From Lactiplantibacillus garii (GTDB lineage: Bacteria; Bacillota; Bacilli; Lactobacillales; Lactobacillaceae): 47,446 nucleotides of DNA. The position numbers and the translations under genes were made by a program. The stretch lies in assembly GCF_003885105.1 (NCBI RefSeq), contig NZ_QWZQ01000023.1:1-47446 (forward strand). Reading direction: 5' to 3'. Position 1 is the first letter of the stretch, and every line of letters begins with the position of its first letter. Under the pieces are notes generated by a model that made no database searches, was not told where the DNA came from, and was given only the letters and a program-made list of their open reading frames with translations. Shown here piece after piece: positions 15,785 to 23,394 of this stretch.

Positions 15785-15915
15785 GGTTTCCTCCAAGGTG
15801 TCACCCGGTTACTAAACGCCCCATTTAACCAAGTAAATATGAATTATTTTATTCCCCACTACGTATAGTGAATGTAACCGTTTTCTTTGTCAATAAATCA
15901 CCCAAAACATACTAA

Positions 15916-16155
15916 CTTTTACTCGTCCGCTCCGATCGAACAACGACCCTCATTAAAACCCTCGAACAAGCCTTTCCCCGTCTTGCTGAAACTAACCGCT
16001 TAATTTCAAGCACCCAAATACTAGCACACCCCTACCACGTTCAACTGTTAGCCGGCGGGGTGGTCAACCTTTCCATTCATTGGCTACAAACTAATCAGCC
16101 CGAAACGCCCTGCCAAATGGGGTATCACGTTGTCCATTCAGTTCAGAAGATTTAA
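15916..16155 (+). pseudogene. Remnant of a TetR-family regulator (C-terminal part only)
   Basis: A frame of 79 codons without a usable start ends at TAA 16153-16155. It reads LLLVRSDRTTTLIKTLEQAFPR and later YHVQLLAGGVVNLSIHWLQT, NQPETPCQM. This is the typical C-terminal ligand domain pattern of lactobacillal TetR regulators (AGG-N-WL-ETP-M). No helix-turn-helix part exists upstream: the frame meets a stop at 15913 and the 130 bases before it are AT-rich. The gene has lost its DNA-binding half and is dead. Recognised from pattern only; a homology search of the translated region would settle it. Confidence 0.7.
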
Positions 16156-16175
16156 AAAAACTGCGACGGAATTTT

Positions 16176-16224
16176 AAAGAGCGTCAATTACTCAAAATAA
16201 ATTGATGAGTAATTGACGCTCTTT
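16176..16224. terminator. Long perfect hairpin after the ArsR gene
   Basis: AAAGAGCGTCAATTACTCA (16176-16194) is exactly mirrored at 16206-16224 with an 11-base loop. It lies about 35 bases past the ArsR stop. The T-tract on the minus strand is weak (TTTAAAATT), so it may also work as an mRNA-stabilising hairpin. Confidence 0.65.
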
Positions 16225-16258
16225 ACTTGCCGTTACGACTCGCCACGGACCAACACCG

Positions 16259-16618
16259 TTAAAAATCGTTCTCGTCTTCGATAATGTGCTCCTGCGTTTG
16301 CCGAAAAATGGTGATAATGTGCTGATCGCTCAACCGGTAATGAATGTTACGACCACGGCGCGCATTCGAAACCAAATTTAGTTGTTTTAACACGCTCAGC
16401 TGGTGGGAAATCGACGACTGACTCATGTTCAGCGTGTCCGCAATCTCCCCAACACTCAATGGCGTCTCGGCTAACGCCAGGATAATTTTGACCCGGGTCA
16501 TATCGCCAAACGCCTTAAAAATATTAACCATGGCGGCTAGGGACTCGTCGTTAGGTAGTTCCGCTTTCAAATTATAAAGGGCCTTTTGATGCTCCTGCTC
16601 AAAGTTTTCTTCAGACAT
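16259..16618 (-). CDS. ArsR/SmtB-family metal-sensing repressor (CzrA-like, alpha-5 site)
   Basis: Dimeric winged-helix repressor that leaves DNA on binding metal. The recognition helix segment is DTLNMSQSSISHQLSVLKQL (61-80), followed by the wing RRGRNIHYRL. The C-terminal helix carries Asp98, His100, His111 and Glu114. This is the exact spacing of the Zn/Co site of S. aureus CzrA (Asp84, His86, His97, His100), with the last His replaced by Glu. There are no cysteines, so it is not a CadC-type alpha-3N sensor. It is divergent to a P1B-ATPase and shares a 122-base promoter region containing an ArsR-type palindrome, so it should repress that pump and itself. Metal preference (Zn or Co most likely) is inferred. 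Confidence 0.92.
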   Translation of the reverse strand: MSEENFEQEHQKALYNLKAELPNDESLAAMVNIFKAFGDMTRVKIILALAETPLSVGEIADTLNMSQSSISHQLSVLKQLNLVSNARRGRNIHYRLSDQHIITIFRQTQEHIIEDENDF

Positions 16619-16642
16619 ACGTAATCCTCTTGTTTATTTTTG

Positions 16643-16699
16643 TTGAAAATCCTCACAAACTATTATATTATACTTTATATATGAATGGTTGTTCATATA
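16643..16699. promoter_or_regulatory. Divergent arsR / P1B-ATPase promoter and ArsR operator
   Basis: The palindrome TATATGAA (16678-16685), 6 bases, TTCATATA (16692-16699) is a classic CzrA/SmtB operator. A plus-strand promoter reads TTGAAA (16643-16648), 17 bases, TATTAT (16666-16671), so the operator lies just downstream of its -10 box. The minus-strand -10 TATAAT (16662-16667) lies on the other side of the operator, and the operator overlaps that promoter's -35 and spacer. Bound repressor would block both genes. Confidence 0.75.
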
Positions 16700-16739
16700 T
16701 TCACTCATTCATGTAAACCTTTTCTTAGGAGGCTGAGCC

Positions 16740-18659
16740 ATGAAAACGAACAACGCCCAACCCGTTTATCAGTTCAAGAAACGCCGGCAACGATTACGCG
16801 CGCAGTTCAGTCCGGCAACTAAAAAAACGATCAACCGCATCCTAATTGCATTCATTTTACTACTTATTGGCGTTAGTGCCACTTTGCCGCTTCCCGTTAC
16901 CGTTACGACGTACCTCGTCGCCTACGTCGTAATTGGTGGCCGAATCCTTTACAAAGCGATTCGTAACGTTGGTTGCGGCCAGTTTTTCGACGAAAATTTC
17001 TTGATGAGCATTGCCACGCTTGGCGCCCTAATTTTAGGGGAATATCCCGAGGCGATTGCCGTCATGTTGTTTTACGAACTTGGCGAAGTCTTTGAAGACG
17101 TCGCCGTTAACCGTTCCAAGCGGTCAATTTCAGCGCTGATGGCGGTGAAGCCCACTTCCGCCACACTGATTACAAATGGTCAAACTAAGGTCGTCGCGCC
17201 TGCCAAGGTTCAAATTAACCAAACAATTTTAGTTAAACCCGGGGAAAAGATCCCCCTAGACGGAACCGTTGTTCTGGGGCAGTCAGCGGTCGATACGTCG
17301 GCGTTAACTGGTGAATCGATTCCACAAAACTTAAAAGTGGGTGACGCGGCCCTCAGTGGTGCCATCAACCAAACCGGAACGCTCCGGATCAAGGTCACCA
17401 AAGCGTACCGGGATTCAACGGTTGCTAAAATTTTAGACTTGGTTCAAAACGCCACTAGTAAAAAAACGGCAACCGAGAAGTTCATTACCCGCTTTGCTAA
17501 GGTATATACCCCCATCGTTGTCGGGCTAGCGCTAGCCCTAGCCGTGTTACCACCACTCGTAATTGGCGCCGCTTGGTCCACGTGGATTTATCGGGCCCTA
17601 ATCTTTCTCGTGATTTCGTGCCCGTGCGCGTTGGTCATTTCCGTCCCGCTAAGCTTTTTTGGCGGTATCGGTGCGGCTTCAAAACAGGGCATCCTGGTCA
17701 AAGGAAGCAACTACCTCGAGGCGTTAAACGCCGTGGATACCGTGGCGTTTGATAAGACGGGAACCCTCACCAAGGGTCAGTTTGCCGTTACGGACGTGTT
17801 GCCACAAGCCAACGTCACGCAAGACCAGCTATTACAGCTAGCCGCCAGCGTGGAGCAGAATTCGACGCACCCGATTGCCGCCTCAATTTTAGCCGCTTAC
17901 CCGGGTGAACTGCTACCCGTTCAGGACGCAACCGAGCAAGCGGGGCACGGACTACGGGCCACCGTTAACGGGCAGACCGTAATTGTCGGGAACGCTAAGG
18001 CCCTAAACGCCGCTAACGTCACTTTTATTAAGCCGGACGCCCCCGGTACGGTCATTTACGTCGCGGTTGCCAACCATTACTGGGGCTGCGTGGTCATTGC
18101 GGATGAACCCAAAAACGATGCTAACCGGGCCATTCAACTGTTAAATCAGCGTGGTATCCAACAAACGGTCATGCTGACCGGTGATAATCACACCGTCGGG
18201 ACGACCATTGCTAAGCAGCTCCAGATGACCAACGTTTATACCGATTTATTACCCGCTGACAAAGTTAAAATTGTTGAACAACTGACTACACCAGCCCACC
18301 ACCGGCACAAAAAAGTGGCCTTTGTGGGTGACGGAATCAACGATACGCCCGTCCTCGCAACCGCGGATGTCGGGTTTGCCATGGGTGGTCTTGGTTCCGA
18401 CGCCGCCGTGGAAGCTGCCGATATCGTGATTATGGGTGACGAACCGTCCAAAGTTGCCCAAGCCATGCAGATTGCCAAACGTACCCGTCAAATCGTGATT
18501 CAAAACATTACCTTTGCGTTGGTTGTTAAGATTATTTTCTTACTACTCGGCGCCCTTGGCATGGTCAACATGTGGCAGGCGGTTTTTGCGGACGTCGGCG
18601 TAACCATTCTAGCCGTCCTAAACGCCATCCGGTTACAATTCATTAACTTTGATCGTTAG
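16740..18659 (+). CDS. cadA: P1B-type heavy-metal exporting ATPase (Zn/Cd/Co, CadA/ZntA-like)
   Basis: Membrane pump expelling divalent soft metals with ATP, 639 residues. Visible elements are LTGES in the actuator domain, the CPC metal site in membrane helix 6 (residues 294-296), phosphorylated Asp338 in DKTGT, the P1B His-Pro motif STHPIAAS, and GDGIND. The last helix reads ADVGVTILAVLNAIRL, whose Asp is the third metal ligand in ZntA/CadA pumps. There is no N-terminal HMA domain with CxxC and no CADmium-type Cys region; the N-terminus is basic instead (KKRRQRLRAQF). AGGAGG lies 7 bases before the ATG. Divergent from, and presumably repressed by, the CzrA-like protein. Zn or Cd export is most likely; the gene symbol is by family. 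Confidence 0.9.
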   Translation: MKTNNAQPVYQFKKRRQRLRAQFSPATKKTINRILIAFILLLIGVSATLPLPVTVTTYLVAYVVIGGRILYKAIRNVGCGQFFDENFLMSIATLGALILGEYPEAIAVMLFYELGEVFEDVAVNRSKRSISALMAVKPTSATLITNGQTKVVAPAKVQINQTILVKPGEKIPLDGTVVLGQSAVDTSALTGESIPQNLKVGDAALSGAINQTGTLRIKVTKAYRDSTVAKILDLVQNATSKKTATEKFITRFAKVYTPIVVGLALALAVLPPLVIGAAWSTWIYRALIFLVISCPCALVISVPLSFFGGIGAASKQGILVKGSNYLEALNAVDTVAFDKTGTLTKGQFAVTDVLPQANVTQDQLLQLAASVEQNSTHPIAASILAAYPGELLPVQDATEQAGHGLRATVNGQTVIVGNAKALNAANVTFIKPDAPGTVIYVAVANHYWGCVVIADEPKNDANRAIQLLNQRGIQQTVMLTGDNHTVGTTIAKQLQMTNVYTDLLPADKVKIVEQLTTPAHHRHKKVAFVGDGINDTPVLATADVGFAMGGLGSDAAVEAADIVIMGDEPSKVAQAMQIAKRTRQIVIQNITFALVVKIIFLLLGALGMVNMWQAVFADVGVTILAVLNAIRLQFINFDR

Positions 18660-18675
18660 GGCTCAATCACACCAT

Positions 18676-18725
18676 AAAAAGACAGTACCGTTCGCAGTCG
18701 CTAACCAGAACGGTACTGTCTTTTT
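18676..18725. terminator. Bidirectional terminator between the metal ATPase and met operon
   Basis: AAAAAGACAGTACCGTTC (18676-18693) is exactly mirrored at 18708-18725 with a 14-base loop, giving a T-run in either direction. It ends both convergent transcripts. Confidence 0.92.
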
Positions 18726-18748
18726 ATTAACTCTTTCAAATCCATTAA

Positions 18749-19411
18749 TTACGAACGCGTGTAGTGTTCCGCTAAGCGGTCCCCGCACCACTGAACGATT
18801 TGGACGATCACAATTAAAATCACAATAACACTAATTAAAACCCCGGTATTGTAACGGTTATAGCCGTATTGAATAGCTAAGTCCCCAATGCCACCGGCAC
18901 CAATTGTTCCGACCATCGCGGAGTAGCCTAACAGACTGATCAACGTCAACACCACGCCCCGAATTAGCGCCGGTAAGGCTTCCGGAAAGAGGACTTCTTG
19001 AAAAATCAGGAAAAAGCCGGCACCAGTTGAACGGGCCGCTTCGACCACCCCGGCGTCAATTTCGGCAAAGGCCCCTTCGGCTAAACGGGCAAAGAACGGA
19101 ATTGCCGCAACGGATAGGGAAACCGCCCCGCCTAGTGGGGTGTACGGATCACCCGCGACTAGTTTTGCAAACGGAATCAGAACCACCATTAAAATTAAAA
19201 ATGGTAACGAGCGAATGGCGTTAATAATAAAACCACAGATACTGTTTAACACCGGCCGCGGTGAAAACAACGGGTTCGAAAAATAGTACAAGAACAGGCC
19301 AATTAGGGTCCCAAAAATAATCCCAATGAAACCCGAAATAAATACCATTTTAGCGGTATCCCACAGGGCCGTACCTAAATTTTGCTGTAAAATCGTAATG
19401 GTTTCATTCAT
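18749..19411 (-). CDS. metI: Methionine ABC transporter permease MetI
   Basis: Membrane subunit of the methionine importer, 220 residues with five predicted membrane helices, the family's usual size. The coupling (EAA) loop is visible as EAARSTGAGFFLIFQEVLFP, followed by ALPALIRG. Its ATG lies inside the end of metN (8-base overlap), so the two are translationally coupled. It is the last gene of metQNI and ends 24 bases before the shared terminator. The T-box upstream of metQ ties the operon to methionine starvation. Confidence 0.92.
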   Translation of the reverse strand: MNETITILQQNLGTALWDTAKMVFISGFIGIIFGTLIGLFLYYFSNPLFSPRPVLNSICGFIINAIRSLPFLILMVVLIPFAKLVAGDPYTPLGGAVSLSVAAIPFFARLAEGAFAEIDAGVVEAARSTGAGFFLIFQEVLFPEALPALIRGVVLTLISLLGYSAMVGTIGAGGIGDLAIQYGYNRYNTGVLISVIVILIVIVQIVQWCGDRLAEHYTRS

Positions 19412-20432
19412 GCGTGGTAACCTCCTTAACGTAATCGACCCGTTGTTTAAAGACTTGCACGGCCCGGCTGATTGCCACCGCCGTTCCGGTCAAGTATACG
19501 ACCAGCACCCCAATGGCACGCTCCTGAATAAATTCAACCCGGCCCTGAATAATATTAATATCGATGCCGGTTTCCTTGGCAATCTTCGTAATAATCGGGT
19601 TCAGTGAGTCACTGCCCCGGTACCGTAAAGCTAAGAGTTGACCATCAGTTTGCGTCACTTGGGCTTGGACCTTGGCTGGCAAGGTCGTATCCAAAAAGCG
19701 ACTAACTAGCCGTTGCCCCATGTCCGATTGGGGTGCCGCAAACAAATCGTACGTTGACGACTGTTCAACCAGCTGACCGTTCTCCATCACGGCGACCCGG
19801 TCAAACAAGCTACGTGCGACTTCCAGTTGGTGGGTAATGAAAACGATCGTAATGTTTAACCGCTGATTAATGCCCTTTAAAATTTCAATGATTTCTTCGG
19901 CTGTTTCGACGTCCAACGCGCTCGTCGCCTCGTCACACAGGAGAATGTCGGGGTCGTTGGCGAGCGCCCGGGCAATCCCCACCCGTTGTTTTTGGCCACC
20001 CGACAGCTGACTAGGATAGTTATCCTGTCGGTCTGCCAGCCCCACTAAATCTAACAGTTCAGTGATTCGAGCGGGTTGCTGTTTTTCCGGATATCCGCCC
20101 GCAGTTAGGGCAAACGCCAAGTTTTGGGCTAGAGTCCGGTTATTGATCAAGTTAAAATTTTGAAAAATAAACCCAATTTTCCGACGAACTTTGGCAATCG
20201 TTTTAGCGTTGGCCCGGGTCAAATCGGTCCCGTCCACTACGACCTGACCGTTACTAGGGGCTTGCAAATAGTTAATTGTCCGAACCAGCGTTGATTTACC
20301 AGCGCCAGATAAACCTACAATGCCAAAGATCTCACCCTTTTCAACACTCAGGGAAACGTCTTTAACGGCTTGTACCGTCCGGCCCTTCTGTTTAAAGGTC
20401 ACGTCAATATTTTTTAATTCAATTTGACTCAT
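19404..20432 (-). CDS. metN: Methionine ABC transporter ATPase MetN with NIL domain
   Basis: ATP-binding subunit of the methionine importer, 342 residues. Walker A is GLSGAGKST (40-48), the Q-loop FIFQNFNL, the signature LSGGQKQRV, Walker B ILLCDEATSALD and the switch His VFITHQ. The last about 80 residues form the NIL (ACT-like) regulatory domain that binds methionine and inhibits transport in E. coli MetN. A GGGGGAA ribosome site lies before the ATG, 12 bases after metQ. It overlaps metI by 8 bases. All catalytic motifs are intact. Confidence 0.95.
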   Translation of the reverse strand: MSQIELKNIDVTFKQKGRTVQAVKDVSLSVEKGEIFGIVGLSGAGKSTLVRTINYLQAPSNGQVVVDGTDLTRANAKTIAKVRRKIGFIFQNFNLINNRTLAQNLAFALTAGGYPEKQQPARITELLDLVGLADRQDNYPSQLSGGQKQRVGIARALANDPDILLCDEATSALDVETAEEIIEILKGINQRLNITIVFITHQLEVARSLFDRVAVMENGQLVEQSSTYDLFAAPQSDMGQRLVSRFLDTTLPAKVQAQVTQTDGQLLALRYRGSDSLNPIITKIAKETGIDINIIQGRVEFIQERAIGVLVVYLTGTAVAISRAVQVFKQRVDYVKEVTTHE

Positions 20433-20444
20433 ATTCGGTTCCCC

Positions 20445-21284
20445 CTACTTCCAACCCGTGGGTTGATCAAAATCTTTAAACTGGGACTTGGCAATGGCCT
20501 GCTTAAACGCCCGACTGTTTAACACCGACTTGACCGCCTTAGCAAACTTAGAATTCTTGTTACTCGTTTTGACCACGAAAACTTCTTTGTAATCATCCGA
20601 CAGTTTTTCCAATGCGAGTGCCTTGGACGGATCCAACTTCGCACTCCAGGAATAGTTGCCGGGAACTACCGTGATCGCAACGTTACTTAGTGATTGTGGT
20701 AATTGAGCGGCGTCTAACGTTTTAATGGTTAAATTTTTCGGATTAGTCGCGATGTCCGCCTTGCTGGCCGTCGTCACGTTGATGTGCTTTTTGAGCGTAA
20801 TCAAGTGTTGGGCGGCTAACAGTTGCAGTGCTCGTGCCAGGTTAGACGGGTCGTTGGGAATTGAAACGGTCGCACCATCCTTTAAGGCACTCAATTTTTT
20901 AAGCTTCTTGGAATAGATACCCATCCCGAGCGTTGGTGTTTGCGCAATGGCGGATAATTTCAAATGGTTCGCCTTGGCAAAGGTTTTTAGATATAACGAG
21001 TGTTGGAACAGGTTGGCATCAATTTCCCCAGAATTTAACGCCTTATTCGGTTGAACGTAGTCGTTAAATTCCTTAGTCACAACTTTGTAGCCCTTCTTTT
21101 CCAGCAACGGTCCGATGACCTTAGTTGCCATGTCCCCGTATGGTCCGGCGGCAACCCCGATTTTAACCGTTTTTAACTTGGACCCACTGGCCCGACCATT
21201 ACTGTTGCGACTCAAACCAAAAATGGCAATGAACACCACCACAATTCCGACTAACGCTAACAACCACTTCGTATTTCTTCTCAT
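20445..21284 (-). CDS. metQ: Methionine-binding protein MetQ (NlpA family), without lipobox
   Basis: Extracellular substrate-binding subunit of the NlpA/MetQ family, 279 residues. The mature part shows family segments KTVKIGVAAGPYGDM, NDYVQPNKALNSGEIDANLFQH and SIPNDPSNLARALQLL. Unlike most MetQ proteins it contains no cysteine at all, so it cannot be lipid-anchored. The N-terminal hydrophobic segment (residues 8-24, WLLALVGIVVVFIAIFG) lacks a clear cleavage site and is probably an uncleaved membrane anchor. First gene of metQNI, preceded by a T-box leader. Methionine is the likely substrate from the T-box and the NIL domain of MetN. Confidence 0.92.
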   Translation of the reverse strand: MRRNTKWLLALVGIVVVFIAIFGLSRNSNGRASGSKLKTVKIGVAAGPYGDMATKVIGPLLEKKGYKVVTKEFNDYVQPNKALNSGEIDANLFQHSLYLKTFAKANHLKLSAIAQTPTLGMGIYSKKLKKLSALKDGATVSIPNDPSNLARALQLLAAQHLITLKKHINVTTASKADIATNPKNLTIKTLDAAQLPQSLSNVAITVVPGNYSWSAKLDPSKALALEKLSDDYKEVFVVKTSNKNSKFAKAVKSVLNSRAFKQAIAKSQFKDFDQPTGWK

Positions 21285-21314
21285 AATCTCATCCTCATCC
21301 CTTTTTTATTTTTA

Positions 21315-21576
21315 AGGCGATAAAAAAAGCCGTCCCGTTATCTAAAATAACAAGGACGACTCCACGGCCGCGGTACCACCTTAATAGTGCCTAAAGACAC
21401 CTCTCATGCAGAACTAACTGCTGCGATAACGGGCATTTGCCGCAACTAGTTTACGCGTACGCTCACCAGTTGAATTCGTTAAAAAAGACCATCTTCACAA
21501 CTCGCTCCGGATCACCTTTCAGCAGTTGGTGACTCTCTGTTGCCGGTTAAAAATTGCTACTCATCTTTCGTGCTGA
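21315..21576 (-). ncRNA. T-box leader (methionine specifier) controlling metQNI
   Basis: tRNA-sensing leader RNA. The canonical T-box GGTGGTACCGCGG lies at 21368-21380. Stem I closes with AAAGA and TCTTT; its 5' side has the AGTA loop motif and its 3' side reads GAAGATGG, so the specifier codon is ATG (Met), followed by the usual purine. Downstream, CGTCCTTGTTAT can pair with ATAACGGGACG before seven T (about 21322-21355), which is the terminator that competes with the antiterminator. Uncharged tRNA-Met would stabilise the antiterminator and switch on the transporter when methionine is scarce. Confidence 0.92.
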
Positions 21577-21581
21577 CCACA

Positions 21582-21610
21582 ATTATGGCGAAATGATTAA
21601 AATTTGTCAA
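21582..21610 (-). promoter_or_regulatory. Promoter of the T-box-metQNI transcript
   Basis: On the minus strand TTGACA (21605-21610), 17 bases, CATAAT (21582-21587). Transcription would start near 21575, just before stem I of the T-box. Confidence 0.75.
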
Positions 21611-21735
21611 GTTGTTTTTTAATTTAATTTTAATTCTAATCAAATTAGTTCCGGCATTTCCTGCCAAGCAAAACTTTGTCCGATTAAAACCGTTATAATA
21701 TTAATATAATTATTGATTTGAAAGGAGGCGCCACC

Positions 21736-22920
21736 GTGCAACGTCATACTCACTTCACGGCCCTCGGGATCGTTCTCGTAGCCGTAAATATGCGGTTACC
21801 CATCACTGCAATTCCACCCATCATACACGATCTGCAACGGGCCAGCGGCCTTTCCGCGACCGTTGCTGGTTTATTGACTTCCATTCCACTATTGACCTTC
21901 GCCATTTTTTCATCCGTTTTCACTAAGGCTAGTCAGCGTTGGGGCACGTCCCACGTTCTCCTGTTCGCCTTTTTGATCCTATCCCTTGGTGCCGGATTCC
22001 GCGTTTTACCGCAAGTCGTAGCACTCCTACTTGGGACCTTTTTAATTGGTTTAGGCATTGACGGCGGTAACGTGATTATTCCGGCCATTATCAAAGAACG
22101 GATGCCCGAGCACCCGACCCGCGGTGTCAGTTTGTACACCACTTCCATGGTGCTCATGAGCTCACTGGCAACCGGCGTGGTTGGTTTGCTGACTACCAAG
22201 TATTCCCTTACGACTACGATGACGGGCCTGTTTCTGCTGTCCTTAGTTAGTGTGATTGGCTGTCTGTTACTACTTGGTGATCACTCTGCGGAAACGCGCC
22301 CAGCGGCTAAAGCCGAGCCCCGGCTTCCTCGTTCAATTTGGACGGATCGCCTGGCCTGGCTAATTACCCTGTTCTTCGGACTGCAGGCGCTTCTATACTA
22401 TTCACTCGTGACGTGGATGCCCACCATTTTTCAATCGGTCGGTTACACGCCGACCGTGGCGGCCATGCTCGTGACCATCCTGCAACTCGCCTGTTTGGCG
22501 TGCGCGCTGTTGACGCCCCTATTTGCGAACTCGAAGGGTGGAAAACGGTTCATGTTAGCCGTGATTGGCCTTGGGTTCGGTTGCGGTTCAGTCGGAGTCT
22601 TGCTTCCAATTCATACCCTGATAATGGGCGGCTTGCTCGCCCTCCTAATGGGCATTGCTTCCGGCTTTTCGTTTAATTTGGCCATTATCTTCTTCACCCA
22701 AAAAACAAGTAACGGGCGGGAAACCATCGAAGTCTCCGGTATGGCGCAAACTTTTGGTTATTTATTCGCCACGGTCGGTCCGTTTTCCTTTGGCTTGTTA
22801 AAAAGTTGGCAAGGTTCCTGGCAAAGCACCCTCATCATCTGTCTCGTACTAGCCATCACGATTTTCATCACCGGTCGTTTGATTGAACGGCAGGAAACGG
22901 TTTTCCAAGACCAACCGTAA
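21736..22920 (+). CDS. MFS transporter, CynX/NimT family
   Basis: Twelve-helix major facilitator permease of the cyanate/2-nitroimidazole transporter group, 394 residues. Typical are the opening LGIVLVAVNMRLPITAIPPI, the GLLTSIPLLTFAIFS segment, and an early loop reading KASQRWGTS in place of a strict MFS signature. The start is GTG at 21736, with AAAGGAGG 7 bases upstream; a TTG at 21718 overlaps that site. It is divergent from metQNI and is monocistronic, with a hairpin terminator 350 bases downstream. Substrate unknown: members export or import small anions or drugs. No sign of methionine linkage beyond adjacency. Confidence 0.85.
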   Translation: MQRHTHFTALGIVLVAVNMRLPITAIPPIIHDLQRASGLSATVAGLLTSIPLLTFAIFSSVFTKASQRWGTSHVLLFAFLILSLGAGFRVLPQVVALLLGTFLIGLGIDGGNVIIPAIIKERMPEHPTRGVSLYTTSMVLMSSLATGVVGLLTTKYSLTTTMTGLFLLSLVSVIGCLLLLGDHSAETRPAAKAEPRLPRSIWTDRLAWLITLFFGLQALLYYSLVTWMPTIFQSVGYTPTVAAMLVTILQLACLACALLTPLFANSKGGKRFMLAVIGLGFGCGSVGVLLPIHTLIMGGLLALLMGIASGFSFNLAIIFFTQKTSNGRETIEVSGMAQTFGYLFATVGPFSFGLLKSWQGSWQSTLIICLVLAITIFITGRLIERQETVFQDQP

Positions 22921-23270
22921 CGGGTTATTATTTCATAAGTTAGTTAATATAATTAATAACAAATAAACCTATTATAAATATCTCAATATGATATAGAATG
23001 TACATGGTTCATAGATGTTCAAAGTAAACGGGCTGAATTTTAATTGTTGGGGGAATCCGCAAACCTTCAACACCTATCAACCAGTGGTCATTTAGTTGGG
23101 GGAAGGCTTCAAAGGTCTACTTGGTCTTCGCGAACCCAGACTAGCATTAACCATGGTTTGAACGCGTCCTTATTCACTTAACGGCCGAAGTTAATAATCA
23201 ACCGTGGGTCTTCCGTCTTTCACATCCGTTTGACGGCAGCTAGATAATGTATGTGACGGAAATCAATGTG

Positions 23271-23300
23271 GCATCACGACTGGGGATCGTGATGTTTTTT
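23271..23300 (+). terminator. Plus-strand terminator downstream of the MFS gene
   Basis: CATCACGA (23272-23279) pairs with TCGTGATG (23287-23294), followed by six T. It is 350 bases after the MFS stop, so the 3' part of the transcript is unusually long or belongs to a lost gene. Confidence 0.8.
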
Positions 23301-23338
23301 GCGCTTTACTCGGTAACCACGCCTTTTATGACCAAATC

Positions 23339-23382
23339 AAAAATTCCAGCTAAAAGCCGAACGGGCCTTCGCTGGAATTTTT
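23339..23382 (-). terminator. Terminator of the serine hydrolase gene
   Basis: AAAAATTCCAGC pairs with GCTGGAATTTTT around a 20-base loop. It lies just after the stop of the minus-strand serine hydrolase gene. Confidence 0.85.
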
Positions 23383-23394
23383 AAATGATTATTT

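Larger units (their letters stand above)
15797..16258. other. Gene-poor region with TetR remnant and a long hairpin
   Basis: 462 bases between the C39 peptidase start and the ArsR stop. It holds the TetR remnant (15916-16155) and a perfect 19-bp inverted repeat (16176-16224). The left 120 bases are AT-rich and should contain the peptidase promoter, which I cannot place with confidence. Confidence 0.6.
22921..23394. other. Gene-free region between MFS gene and serine hydrolase gene
   Basis: 474 bases with no ORF that has a ribosome site. The first 100 bases are very AT-rich. The part 23043-23240 gives a protein-like frame with two internal stops, possibly a decayed gene I cannot identify. Two hairpins end the region, listed separately. 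Confidence 0.5.

Noticed and set aside
23043-23240. Protein-like frame on the plus strand (WGKASKVYLVFANPD, then AEVNNQPWVFRLSHPFD) with two internal stops
   Set aside because: It could be a decayed gene but matches no family I know. Too weak for a pseudogene call.
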